A stretch of 39,354 nucleotides of DNA from Bacteroidales bacterium UBA1725 (GTDB taxonomy: Bacteria > Bacteroidota > Bacteroidia > Bacteroidales > UBA932). Of the stretch, positions 15,894 through 24,009 are shown one piece after another. The stretch is from the NCBI GenBank assembly GCA_002315815.1, contig DCIN01000027.1, positions 56,742-96,095 of the forward strand. Direction: 5' to 3'. The position numbers and the translations under genes are program-made. The number at the start of each line of letters is the position of its first letter. The stretch's first letter is position 1. The notes under the pieces are model-generated. The model was not told the origin of the DNA and searched no databases. It saw nothing but the letters and a program-made list of their open reading frames with translations.

Positions 15894-16988
15894 ATGGCCG
15901 TTCTGAAGAAAATATTCATAAACAACTTCCGGAACATTGAGCTCCAGGAACTCGAGTTCTCTCCAAACGTAAACTGCATCAGCGGCGGCAACGGAGAGGG
16001 AAAAACCAATCTTCTGGACGCCATCTGGTACCTGTCGATGACCAAAAGTGCATTCAGCAGCGGCGACAGATACAATTTCCGGCACGGATGCCGATCATTT
16101 GCAATAGGCGGGGTCTGCCTGATGCCATCGGGTATTGAAACCCGTTTCAGCATAGAGGTGGGTGAAGGCGAAAAAAGGCTCAGAAAGGATGAAAAGCCTG
16201 TATCGAAGATATCATCCCACATCGGAGAATTGCCCATTGTAACGGTCTCTCCCTCCGACACCACACTGGTGAGCGAATCCGGCGAGGAGCGGCGTCGCTT
16301 CGTGAACTCCGTTCTTTCTCAGATGGACAGGGAGTATCTTGACGGGATGCAGCAGTACAACAGGCTTCTCCTCCACCGCAACAGGCTTCTGAGGGATGGA
16401 ACTCCGGACTCTGGTCTTTTGGAAGTTTTCGATGAGTCGCTCGCAATCTCAGCTGCACCTCTGTCCGAGCGCAGGCTGAATTTCTGCTCCAACCTCACAC
16501 CTCTGATCGAAGACTACTACAGGAAAATTTCGGGAGGAGGCGAGAGTGTCGGGATTGAATACAGATCGGATTTGCTCAAGGGAAACCTGAAGGATACTCT
16601 TTATGCCGGCAGGGAAAGGGATATTCAGCTCGGGTACACCGGAGCAGGGCTCCAGAGAGACGACTTCATATTCACGCTGGACGGACATCCCATACGCAGA
16701 TACGGATCGCAGGGACAGCAGAAATCCTTCCTCGTGGCCCTTAAGTTCGCCCAGTACGAACTGATGAAGGACAGTTGCGGCTCACCCCCTATGCTGCTGC
16801 TCGACGACCTGTTCGACAAGCTGGATATGGACCGAGTGGCCAATCTTCTCAAAATGGTGTCGGGAAAGGAATTCGGACAGATTTTTTTAAGTGACTCCAA
16901 CAAAGTGAGAATCAGAGGTATAGTGGATTCAATCACAGAGGATAGATCATATTTCGAGGCGAGAGGGGGCGTCTTTACGGCACTGTGA
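15894..16988 (+). CDS. recF: DNA replication and repair protein RecF
   Basis: SMC-like ATPase that helps load RecA at single-strand gaps. 364 residues, normal length. N-terminus LKKIFINNFRNIE; Walker A GGNGEGKT (31-38); ABC-type signature region GSQGQQKSFLVALK; Walker B LLLDDLFDKLD near residue 300. Its stop codon overlaps the GTG start of the next gene (GTGA). In many Bacteroidota recF sits, as here, with a small DUF721 gene rather than with dnaN and gyrB. Confidence 0.96.
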   Translation: MAVLKKIFINNFRNIELQELEFSPNVNCISGGNGEGKTNLLDAIWYLSMTKSAFSSGDRYNFRHGCRSFAIGGVCLMPSGIETRFSIEVGEGEKRLRKDEKPVSKISSHIGELPIVTVSPSDTTLVSESGEERRRFVNSVLSQMDREYLDGMQQYNRLLLHRNRLLRDGTPDSGLLEVFDESLAISAAPLSERRLNFCSNLTPLIEDYYRKISGGGESVGIEYRSDLLKGNLKDTLYAGRERDIQLGYTGAGLQRDDFIFTLDGHPIRRYGSQGQQKSFLVALKFAQYELMKDSCGSPPMLLLDDLFDKLDMDRVANLLKMVSGKEFGQIFLSDSNKVRIRGIVDSITEDRSYFEARGGVFTAL

Positions 16989-17311
16989 GCAGAATTGAAA
17001 GGAAGACGGTGATAAGCATCGGTGATTTGATGAAACTCTTCATAAAAGAGAACAGGCTCACAGGGGGAATCAACACCCGTTGCGTGTATTCTGCCTGGGA
17101 CGAGGCTTCCGGGGCCGGCAAATACACTGTCCGACGTTTTTTCAGAAACGGCAGACTCTATGTAACTATGAGTTCTTCCGTTGTAAGAAGCCAACTCCAG
17201 TTTCAGAAAACCGCCCTGCTTGAGAAAATGCGCAAGATACTCTCGACCGACATAATCTACGACACATCCGATCCGTCAAACGGCCGTCTGGAAGACTTGA
17301 TAATCAAATGA
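16985..17311 (+). CDS. DciA-like DUF721 protein
   Basis: A 108-residue basic protein of the DUF721 family. Some members (DciA) load the replicative helicase DnaB in bacteria lacking DnaC. It has the family layout: N-terminal helix (VISIGDLMKLFIKENRL), a VYSAWDEASG segment, then beta-strands RNGRLYVTMSSSVVRSQLQF and a helix LLEKMRKIL. GTG start overlapping the recF stop by 4 bp, so translation is coupled. Helicase loading is inferred from the family, not shown here. Confidence 0.85.
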   Translation: MSRIERKTVISIGDLMKLFIKENRLTGGINTRCVYSAWDEASGAGKYTVRRFFRNGRLYVTMSSSVVRSQLQFQKTALLEKMRKILSTDIIYDTSDPSNGRLEDLIIK

Positions 17312-17330
17312 GGGCTGAAAATTGTCAATA

Positions 17331-18398
17331 ATGCTGAAAATTGCTAACAACAACGTGCGCGACAGACTCAAGATAGTGATAGACAGCGAGATTCCTTTCA
17401 CAAGGGGTCAATTTGAAAACTATGGGGACGTGCTCTACCGCCGCGGGGAGGAGATATCCCCTGCCGACGTAGCTGATGCCGACGCATTGCTAATCAGCAT
17501 CAGGACAAGATGCAACGCCTCACTGCTTGATGGCAGCCGGGTGAGGATGATAGCCACTGCCAACATTGGCACCGACCACATAGATATGGACTGGTGCCGG
17601 GACAAAGGGATTTTTGTCCAGAACGCCGCCGGCTGCAACGCCGGTGGAGTGATGAACTACGTAATGTCGGCTCTTTTCGGAATAGCGTCGCGCAAGAGCA
17701 TCTCCCTTGCCGGGGCCACTTTCGGCATCATCGGTGCCGGCAGCAGCGGAAGTCTTGTGGGACGAACCGCGTGTCGGCTTGGATTCAAGGTGCTATATTA
17801 CGACCCTCTGCGGGCCAGGCTCGAAGGCGGCACCGATTTCTGCAGTCTCGAGCATCTTCTGGATAATTCGGACATAGTATCACTGCACCTGCCATTGAAC
17901 AAAGAAACGGCAGGGATGGCAGACAGGGATTTCTTTCGCAGGATGAAGTCAGGAGCCTTCTTCATTAATTCGGCGAGAGGAGAAATTGTGGACGAAGAAG
18001 CACTGCTGGAGGCTGCACCCAGATTCGGAGCCGTCATTCTGGACACCTGGTGCGGGGAGCCCTGCATCAACCGGAGTCTGATTGATGCGGTCGCCATAGC
18101 AACACCACACGTGGCCGGTTATTCGCTGCAGAGCAAAGCATACGCATCCGCCTACGCCGTAAGGGCCGTGGCCCGTTTTTTCGGTCTGGAAGGTCTCACC
18201 GCTTTCCTTCCTCCGTTCGACGACTCCCAGAAGGCTGTACTGATTGACATCCGGGGCAAGTCTCAGGGGGAGATAGCCTCGGCGATACAATACAACTATC
18301 CGATATTCACTGATGACTTTCTGTTCAGGATGTCCCCGGGAGATTTCACCCGGCTCAGGACAGAATACCGCTACAGGAGAGAGTTCTATTTCGAATGA
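17331..18398 (+). CDS. pdxB: erythronate-4-phosphate dehydrogenase
   Basis: Oxidises 4-phosphoerythronate in the DXP-dependent pathway to pyridoxal phosphate. 355 residues in the D-2-hydroxyacid dehydrogenase fold: substrate domain ends (RMIATANIGTDHID), NAD-binding Rossmann motif GIIGAGSSGSLVG, SARGEIVDEEAL, and the catalytic His in ATPHVAGYS. The C-terminal extension beyond the usual hydroxyacid dehydrogenase length fits PdxB. The ATG at 17331 is preferred to the TTG at 17322. The 20-bp gap from the dciA-like gene suggests co-transcription with recF. PLP made here is the cofactor of GcvPB, but no direct link is implied. Confidence 0.93.
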   Translation: MLKIANNNVRDRLKIVIDSEIPFTRGQFENYGDVLYRRGEEISPADVADADALLISIRTRCNASLLDGSRVRMIATANIGTDHIDMDWCRDKGIFVQNAAGCNAGGVMNYVMSALFGIASRKSISLAGATFGIIGAGSSGSLVGRTACRLGFKVLYYDPLRARLEGGTDFCSLEHLLDNSDIVSLHLPLNKETAGMADRDFFRRMKSGAFFINSARGEIVDEEALLEAAPRFGAVILDTWCGEPCINRSLIDAVAIATPHVAGYSLQSKAYASAYAVRAVARFFGLEGLTAFLPPFDDSQKAVLIDIRGKSQGEIASAIQYNYPIFTDDFLFRMSPGDFTRLRTEYRYRREFYFE

Positions 18399-18476
18399 TT
18401 CACTGAGTGAAACGTAATAAATCAGACAGTATGGATTGGCGAATATTTATGAGGACTTTTTTGCGCTTACGATATA

Positions 18477-20057
18477 ATGAACAATATAATAAACAATAAG
18501 ATGAACGATAAGATGAACGATAAGATGAACAATCAAATGAACGATAAGATGAACAATAAGACAATGACTGCTCAGATAGAGCGCTTCCGCACAGGATTCC
18601 CTTGGCTGGAGATAGTGTCGGCCGCCACTCCGGGACACGGTATAGAGATTCTCCCGGAGGACAGCCAGAAAGAAGCCGCCGCCTGCCTCGACGTGGCCGA
18701 AGTGGACGGAAAATGCAAGTTTGTCCCAGCATCAGGGGCAGCCTCCAGAATGTTCAAGGACATCTTTGCTGGAGAGAAGATGACCAATGACGCAGTACGG
18801 ACTTTGGCTGACAATCTTGAAAAATTCGCTTTCTACAACGAGAAACTGTTCGGGAACAAACCGCACGACCCTCAGGAAACAGCACATCTGCTTCTAAGCA
18901 AGGACGGTCTTGACTATGGTTCCAAGCCAAAAGGAGTACTTGATTTTCATCGCTATCCCAATGAGACCCGCACTGCAATAGCCGAGCATTTGGTCGAAGG
19001 ACAGGACTATATGAGAAATAATGACGGAAGCGTAAGAATCACAGTTACAATCTCCCCCGAGCACGAAGCCCTGTTCGGAGCCGCGGTGGACGAAGTACGC
19101 GAGCGCTTCGAGAAGCGCTACGGAGTCAAGTACGATATCCGCTTCACCTTTCAGGACAAGAACACGGACACTCTGGCCGTCACTCCGGACAACAAGCCTT
19201 TCCTTAAGGACGACGGCAGTCTGCTGACCCGTCCGGCCGGACACGGTGCGTTGATTCACAATCTGAATGAAGTTCAGGAGGAACTGGTGTCCATCAAGAA
19301 TATAGACAACGTCTGCGTAGAGAGCCTCCAATCCCTGGGAAGCTGGTGGAAGAAAGTGCTGATGGGTCGAGCCATACAGCTCAGAGACAAAATCTTCGCC
19401 TACATCTACGCATTGGAACAAATTGCTTCTTCTGAAATCATCAACCCAGCATCGGATTTCCTTCAGGCATACCTTCCGGTTCAGGAAGATGTTTGGGCTG
19501 ATGACGAGGTGCAGAATCTGTGCAACGAAATTGAGGAGTTCCTGCGGGATGAGCTTTGCATCCAGATGCCCCCGGCCAGAAACTGCAAGGACAGGGCTCT
19601 GGCCCTAAAAGCCAAACTCGACAGGCCAATAAGGGTCTGCGGTATGGTCAGGAATCAGGGAGAACCTGGAGGAGGCCCTTTCATAGTGAGAGCGAAAGAC
19701 GGAAGCACCTCCCTTCAAATACTCGAAAGCGTACAGATAAATCCCAATGATTCACAAGCAGTTATGGCTCTCAAGGGAGCAACCCACTTCAATCCTGTCG
19801 ACATTGTGTGCTGTCTGAAGAACTGGAAAGGGGAGAAATTCAACCTTCCCGACTATGTGGATGAAGAGACAGGTTTCATCAGTTCCAAAAGTTATCAGGG
19901 ACGAGAACTCAAGGCCTTGGAACTTCCCGGACTGTGGAACGGATCAATGTCTGACTGGAACACTCTTTTCGTTGAAGTGCCGGTCGAAACTTTCAACCCG
20001 GTTAAAACCGTCCTTGACCTTCTCCGTCCCGCCCACCTGAATAATAATTCACTTTGA
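18477..20057 (+). CDS. DUF4301-family protein with nucleotidyltransferase-like motifs
   Basis: A protein of up to 526 residues that I assign to DUF4301, a family of unknown function largely confined to Bacteroidota. The N-terminus is a run of MNDK/MNNK repeats, each carrying an in-frame ATG; the family-like part begins at MTAQIERF (ATG 18564), so the true start is uncertain. Motif VPASGAASRMFKD (83-95) resembles the G-x-G-x-R signature of nucleotidyltransferases; RPAGHGAL (252-259) and KNIDNV (274-279) resemble the P-x-GHGD and DN motifs of UDP-sugar pyrophosphorylases. The enzyme activity is therefore a guess worth testing. It lies between pdxB and proC on the same strand, 40 bp before proC. 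Confidence 0.82.
   Translation: MNNIINNKMNDKMNDKMNNQMNDKMNNKTMTAQIERFRTGFPWLEIVSAATPGHGIEILPEDSQKEAAACLDVAEVDGKCKFVPASGAASRMFKDIFAGEKMTNDAVRTLADNLEKFAFYNEKLFGNKPHDPQETAHLLLSKDGLDYGSKPKGVLDFHRYPNETRTAIAEHLVEGQDYMRNNDGSVRITVTISPEHEALFGAAVDEVRERFEKRYGVKYDIRFTFQDKNTDTLAVTPDNKPFLKDDGSLLTRPAGHGALIHNLNEVQEELVSIKNIDNVCVESLQSLGSWWKKVLMGRAIQLRDKIFAYIYALEQIASSEIINPASDFLQAYLPVQEDVWADDEVQNLCNEIEEFLRDELCIQMPPARNCKDRALALKAKLDRPIRVCGMVRNQGEPGGGPFIVRAKDGSTSLQILESVQINPNDSQAVMALKGATHFNPVDIVCCLKNWKGEKFNLPDYVDEETGFISSKSYQGRELKALELPGLWNGSMSDWNTLFVEVPVETFNPVKTVLDLLRPAHLNNNSL
18489..18560 (+). repeat. six 12-bp units, five with an in-frame ATG, at the DUF4301 start
   Basis: Tandem units ATGAACGATAAG and close variants at 18501, 18513, 18525, 18537 and 18549, with a degenerate unit before them (18489-18500). 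Each full unit starts with ATG in the reading frame and encodes Met-Asn-(Asp/Asn)-(Lys/Gln). Confidence 0.85.
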
Positions 20058-20097
20058 TTCTTTTTTTTGAATTGAACCAAACAGAAGAAACCTTAAT

Positions 20098-20877
20098 ATG
20101 AAAATCACACTGATTGGAGCCGGCAACATCGGAGGAGCCACGGCAATCGGACTCTCATCCACACCGGGAACGCAGATTACTGTTACAGCAGCTCATCCCA
20201 AAACCCTCAGTCGCTTTGTGGGCAGCTCCATTGCCACTTCTCTTGACAATGTGGCCGCAGTAAGAGATGCCGACATAGTGATTGTCGCACTCAAACCGAT
20301 GACAGTAAGAGGAGTTATGGATGAGATTCGGCAAACGCTGAATCCTCTCCGCCAGATAGTCGTGTCAATGGTCCCGGGCATCCGCTCCGAAGAATTGTCA
20401 TCGATGCTTCCCAAGAATATGCCTTTAGCCTACGTAATTCCCAACACTGCTATTGAAGTCAGTGAGAGTATGACCTTCATATCTCCCATAACCACCACTC
20501 CCTCACAGACGGCAATACTTGAGCAGCTGTTTTCCGGTTCCGGAAAGGTAATGACAGTGAGCGAAAACCTCCTTGCAGCAGGTACTGCCCTGGCATCCTG
20601 TGGAATAGCCTATGCTCTCCGTTACATAAGGGCTGCATCGGAAGGCGGAATTGAACTTGGATTCCTTGCCTCCGATGCCCAGAAAATTGTCGGACAGACA
20701 GTACTGGGAGCTGCGACGCTGTTGTCGGCACACGGCACTCATCCGGAAACGGAAATCGACAGAGTCACAACTCCGGCCGGTATGACAATCAGGGGTCTGA
20801 ACGCAATGGAGCAATGCGGATTCACCAACGCCGTAATCAGCGGTCTGACGGCCATCGTAAAACACTTGGATAACTGA
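20098..20877 (+). CDS. proC: pyrroline-5-carboxylate reductase
   Basis: Last step of proline synthesis, reducing pyrroline-5-carboxylate with NAD(P)H. 259 residues: N-terminal Rossmann motif GAGNIGGA (7-14), conserved VIVALKPMTV, VVSMVPGI and MPLAYVIPNTAIEV, and the C-terminal substrate-binding domain with the family phrase TPAGMTIRGLNAME near the C-terminus. ATG start 40 bp after the DUF4301 gene; the two are probably co-transcribed. The stop codon TGA overlaps the third copy of the 12-bp motif. Confidence 0.95.
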   Translation: MKITLIGAGNIGGATAIGLSSTPGTQITVTAAHPKTLSRFVGSSIATSLDNVAAVRDADIVIVALKPMTVRGVMDEIRQTLNPLRQIVVSMVPGIRSEELSSMLPKNMPLAYVIPNTAIEVSESMTFISPITTTPSQTAILEQLFSGSGKVMTVSENLLAAGTALASCGIAYALRYIRAASEGGIELGFLASDAQKIVGQTVLGAATLLSAHGTHPETEIDRVTTPAGMTIRGLNAMEQCGFTNAVISGLTAIVKHLDN

Positions 20878-20888
20878 GTGAAGCGGAA
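20877..20888 (+). repeat. dispersed 12-bp intergenic motif AGTGAAGCGGAA, copy 3
   Basis: Third exact copy; its first base is the last base of the proC stop codon. It includes the GTG that opens the small Cys-rich frame at 20878. Confidence 0.55.
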
Positions 20889-20991
20889 AAAATGGATGAA
20901 TCCGAAAAAAATGTTTATCTTTACACTCGATAGATGCTATTGCATCTGTCATAACAAATGCGGCTGTCATCAGTACTATTTTGTCAAATAA
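20878..20991 (+). CDS. possible 37-residue Cys-rich peptide upstream of the V-ATPase
   Basis: An open frame from GTG (20878, directly after the proC stop) or ATG (20896) to TAA at 20989-20991. It encodes a basic, aromatic peptide containing RCYCICHNKCGCH, i.e. five Cys and two His in 13 residues, a pattern that could bind metal. It ends 15 bp before the V-ATPase subunit E gene. No Shine-Dalgarno is visible and the inverted repeat at 20929-20950 lies within it. It may equally be untranslated leader RNA. Confidence 0.25.
   Translation: MKRKKWMNPKKMFIFTLDRCYCICHNKCGCHQYYFVK
20929..20950 (+). promoter_or_regulatory. hairpin in the leader of the V-ATPase operon
   Basis: GATAGATGC (20929-20937) and GCATCTGTC (20942-20950) can pair over 9 bp (one G-T pair) around the loop TATT. 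No U-run follows, so it is not a standard terminator. Its role is unknown. Confidence 0.35.
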
Positions 20992-21006
20992 TTAACAGTT
21001 TATTAT

Positions 21007-21636
21007 ATGTCTGACGAACTACAGGCCGCCCCCGACAAATTGCAGGAACTGACCGACAAACTCTATAACGAGGGTCTGTCGAGGGGACGGGAGGAAGGAG
21101 AACGTTTTCTTGCAAAGGCCAAGGAAAATGCGGCGAGGATTATAACCAGGGCATCGGAAGAGGCAGCAGCCCTCAGGGCGCAGGCAGAAAAAGATGCTGC
21201 AGCAGCAAGAGAAAAGGCGGAAGCCGATATCAGAATGGCCTCGGCACAATGCATTCAAGCCACAAAAAAAGACATTGAGAACTTGCTGGTGAACCGAATC
21301 AGCAGGGAGAATGTAAAATCTGCGCTTGCAGACACTGACCTTATGAAGAAAATGATTCTGGCTGTTTCTTCTGCTTTCTCGGCAAGCGAAGGAAAGGACA
21401 TTTCGCTCCTTCTGCCCCAGAGTCTCAAAGACAATCTCGAAGAATGGGTGGCTTCGGAACTGGCCGGGCGTCTGGAAACCGGCGTGGAGGCATCTTTTTC
21501 AAAGAAGGTCGGCGGAGGTTTCGCAATAGGTCCCAGAGACGGAAGTTGGTTCATCAGCCTGACTGACGAAACCTTCGTAAAAATAATTTCCGAATATATC
21601 AGACCAGCTACCAGAAAGCTTCTTTTCGGGGAATAA
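21007..21636 (+). CDS. V-type ATPase subunit E
   Basis: Peripheral-stalk subunit linking the catalytic head to the membrane part. 209 residues: a long Ala/Glu/Lys-rich coiled coil (about 15-100; REEGERFLAKAKENAARII...) followed by a globular C-terminal domain. Length and architecture match bacterial subunit E (AtpE/NtpE). It is the first recognised gene of the V-ATPase operon and lies 10 bp before the DUF2764 gene. I found no clear promoter in the 129 bp upstream. Confidence 0.9.
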   Translation: MSDELQAAPDKLQELTDKLYNEGLSRGREEGERFLAKAKENAARIITRASEEAAALRAQAEKDAAAAREKAEADIRMASAQCIQATKKDIENLLVNRISRENVKSALADTDLMKKMILAVSSAFSASEGKDISLLLPQSLKDNLEEWVASELAGRLETGVEASFSKKVGGGFAIGPRDGSWFISLTDETFVKIISEYIRPATRKLLFGE

Positions 21637-21646
21637 TACAATTACG

Positions 21647-22258
21647 GTGAACAACTACGAGTATATCATCGCCGGTCTTCCATTATGCAGACTCGATACT
21701 GAGAAGAACGGGGGACTTGATTCCACCGCTGTAATCGAAGACATCAGGACGATGTGCGGAGACAGGGACAGGAGCACTCTCGATTTCCTACTCGACGGCT
21801 TTGTGCCTGACAATCTCCTCCCGGATTTTTATCTCAGGGCTGAAGCGCACAGTGAAGCTTTCATCCGGGATTATTTCCGCTTCGACAGGAATGTTCGCAA
21901 CGCCAAGGTCAGATTTCTGAACAAGGCAGTCGGAAGGCCGGAGGGGCAGGATGTAATGATTCTGTCCAGAGAAGAAGGGACAGACCCGGAGGTGGAGGAA
22001 GTCTTTGAAGAAGCACAGAAGACGGCAGCCGCACTTGCGGAAAAGAAATTGCTGGACAGGGAGAGGGCTCTGGACAGTTTGTATTGGGACAAGGTGGAGG
22101 AGATGGTGATGATGGAAGTATTCTCGCTTCCCGTCATTCTGGCATTCGTCGTGAAACTGAAAATCAGCGAAAGATGGATGATTCTGGATCCTGAAAGGGG
22201 TAAGGAACTGCTGCGCCAGCTTGTGGAAGAAATCAGAAAAACCAAGGAAGAAATATGA
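21647..22258 (+). CDS. DUF2764 protein of the V-ATPase operon
   Basis: A 203-residue protein starting at GTG, with the N-terminus NNYEYIIAGLPLC typical of DUF2764, a family found in V-ATPase operons of Bacteroidota. It has an acidic middle (REEGTDPEVEEVFEEAQ) and helical C-terminus. It occupies the place where other bacteria encode subunit C, and it may replace it; that is inference. The stop overlaps the subunit A start (ATGA). Confidence 0.87.
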   Translation: MNNYEYIIAGLPLCRLDTEKNGGLDSTAVIEDIRTMCGDRDRSTLDFLLDGFVPDNLLPDFYLRAEAHSEAFIRDYFRFDRNVRNAKVRFLNKAVGRPEGQDVMILSREEGTDPEVEEVFEEAQKTAAALAEKKLLDRERALDSLYWDKVEEMVMMEVFSLPVILAFVVKLKISERWMILDPERGKELLRQLVEEIRKTKEEI

Positions 22259-24009
22259 AGAGCACAGGAAAGGTATGCGGAATTGTCTCCAATCTGGTCA
22301 CAGTGCAGATCTATGGTCCAGTTTCTGAGAACGAGCTCTGTTACATCAAGCTTGACGGGACGGACCTGCTCGCAGAGGTTATCAAGGTCAATGGAGACAA
22401 AGCATCCGTGCAGGTGTTTGAAAGCACACGCGGTCTCAAGAACGGAGACAATGTGGAGTTTCTCGGCAAGATGCTCGAAGCCACGCTGGGTCCCGGTCTT
22501 CTGAGCAGCGTTTATGACGGACTTCAGAACAATCTTGCCACTATGACCGGAGTGTTTCTCAAACGTGGGGAATACACGGATCCTATCGATCACAGCAAGA
22601 TATGGGATTTCAAACCTCTCGCCTCTCCCGGAGACGAGGTGGAGGCGGCAGGATGGCTGGGGGAGGTGACCGAAGGCTGGCTGCCGCACAAGATAATGGT
22701 TCCGTTCAGCTTCAGGGGACAATACACTGTCAAGGAAGTGGCACCTGAGGGTTCCTATTCCGTGGATCAGGTCATTGCAGTGCTCGTGGACGGCAATGGC
22801 GTCGAGCATAATGTGACAATGCTCCAGAAATGGCCTGTGAAGCTGGCTGTGAAGGCCTACAGGGAGAAGCCGCGTCCGTGCAGGATAATGGAGACAGGAG
22901 TGAGAGTGATAGACAGTTTCGACCCCATTGCGGAAGGTGGAACCGGATTCATCCCCGGTCCATTCGGTTGCGGAAAGACCGTTCTGCAACACGCGATTGC
23001 AAAGCAGGGCGAGGCCGATGTGATAGTAATGGCGGCCTGCGGAGAGCGAGCTAACGAAGTCGTTGAAATTTTTACGGAATTCCCCGAACTGATTGATCCT
23101 CATACAGGTCGTTATCTGATGGAAAGGACTACAATCATCTGCAACACCTCAAATATGCCTGTCGCCGCCCGCGAAGCATCCGTATATACAGCGATGACAA
23201 TATGCGAGTATTACAGGGCAATGGGTCTGCGATGCCTGTTGCTGGCCGACTCCACATCCCGATGGGCCCAGGCACTACGCGAGATGAGCAACCGTATGGA
23301 GGAACTCCCTGGAGCCGACGCTTTTCCGGTAGACCTGTCCTCAATCATCTCCAATTTCTACTCACGTGCCGGATTGGTTGTCCTTAACAACGGCAACACC
23401 GGATCCGTCACCTTCATCGGGACTGTCTCCCCAGCCGGAGGAAACCTCAAGGAACCTGTGACAGAATCCACCAAGAAGGCAGCAAGATGCTTCTACGCTC
23501 TTGAGCAGAACCGCGCCGACCAGAAGCGCTATCCTGCGGTCAATCCAATTGAATCCTACTCCAAGTATCTTGAATACCCGGAAATTAAGGAATATCTGGA
23601 CAGGACAGTTATGAAGGGATGGGTGAATATGGTGGCAAAGGCCAAGAACTATGTCCGCAAGGGCAAGGAAATGAGTGAACAGATTAATATTCTGGGTGAC
23701 GACGGGGTACCTATGAGTTACCACGAGAGTTTCTGGAAGTCGGAGCTCATCGATTTCGCCTTCCTCCAGCAGGACGCTTTCGACAGGGTGGACGCAATCT
23801 GCCCCATCGGAAGACAGAAGTATATGCTCGGTCTCATTCTGGATATTTGTGACAAGCATTTCAGTTTCGAGTCATTCGAGGTCTGCCGCAGTTGGTTCAA
23901 GGAGGTGATAAACGTTCTTCGCCAGATGAACTATTGTGAATTCGAGTCCTCAGATTTTCTGAAATACAAAGGACAACTCGACAATCTTCTTGCAGAAAAT
24001 GGCAACTAA
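22255..24009 (+). CDS. atpA: V-type ATPase catalytic subunit A
   Basis: Catalytic subunit that hydrolyses or makes ATP. 584 residues: N-terminal barrel (VTVQIYGPVSENELCYI), the A-type insertion domain with AAGWLGEV, P-loop GPFGCGKT (235-242), catalytic Glu in CGERANEV (E264), LADSTSRWAQALREMS in the middle, and a helical C-terminus. All catalytic residues appear intact. Overlaps the DUF2764 gene by 4 bp and subunit B by 11 bp. Confidence 0.97.
   Translation: MKSTGKVCGIVSNLVTVQIYGPVSENELCYIKLDGTDLLAEVIKVNGDKASVQVFESTRGLKNGDNVEFLGKMLEATLGPGLLSSVYDGLQNNLATMTGVFLKRGEYTDPIDHSKIWDFKPLASPGDEVEAAGWLGEVTEGWLPHKIMVPFSFRGQYTVKEVAPEGSYSVDQVIAVLVDGNGVEHNVTMLQKWPVKLAVKAYREKPRPCRIMETGVRVIDSFDPIAEGGTGFIPGPFGCGKTVLQHAIAKQGEADVIVMAACGERANEVVEIFTEFPELIDPHTGRYLMERTTIICNTSNMPVAAREASVYTAMTICEYYRAMGLRCLLLADSTSRWAQALREMSNRMEELPGADAFPVDLSSIISNFYSRAGLVVLNNGNTGSVTFIGTVSPAGGNLKEPVTESTKKAARCFYALEQNRADQKRYPAVNPIESYSKYLEYPEIKEYLDRTVMKGWVNMVAKAKNYVRKGKEMSEQINILGDDGVPMSYHESFWKSELIDFAFLQQDAFDRVDAICPIGRQKYMLGLILDICDKHFSFESFEVCRSWFKEVINVLRQMNYCEFESSDFLKYKGQLDNLLAENGN

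Noticed and set aside
21871..23103. 410-codon open frame on the minus strand
   Set aside because: Antisense to the DUF2764 and V-ATPase A genes, which have clear family motifs; no protein-like features of its own.
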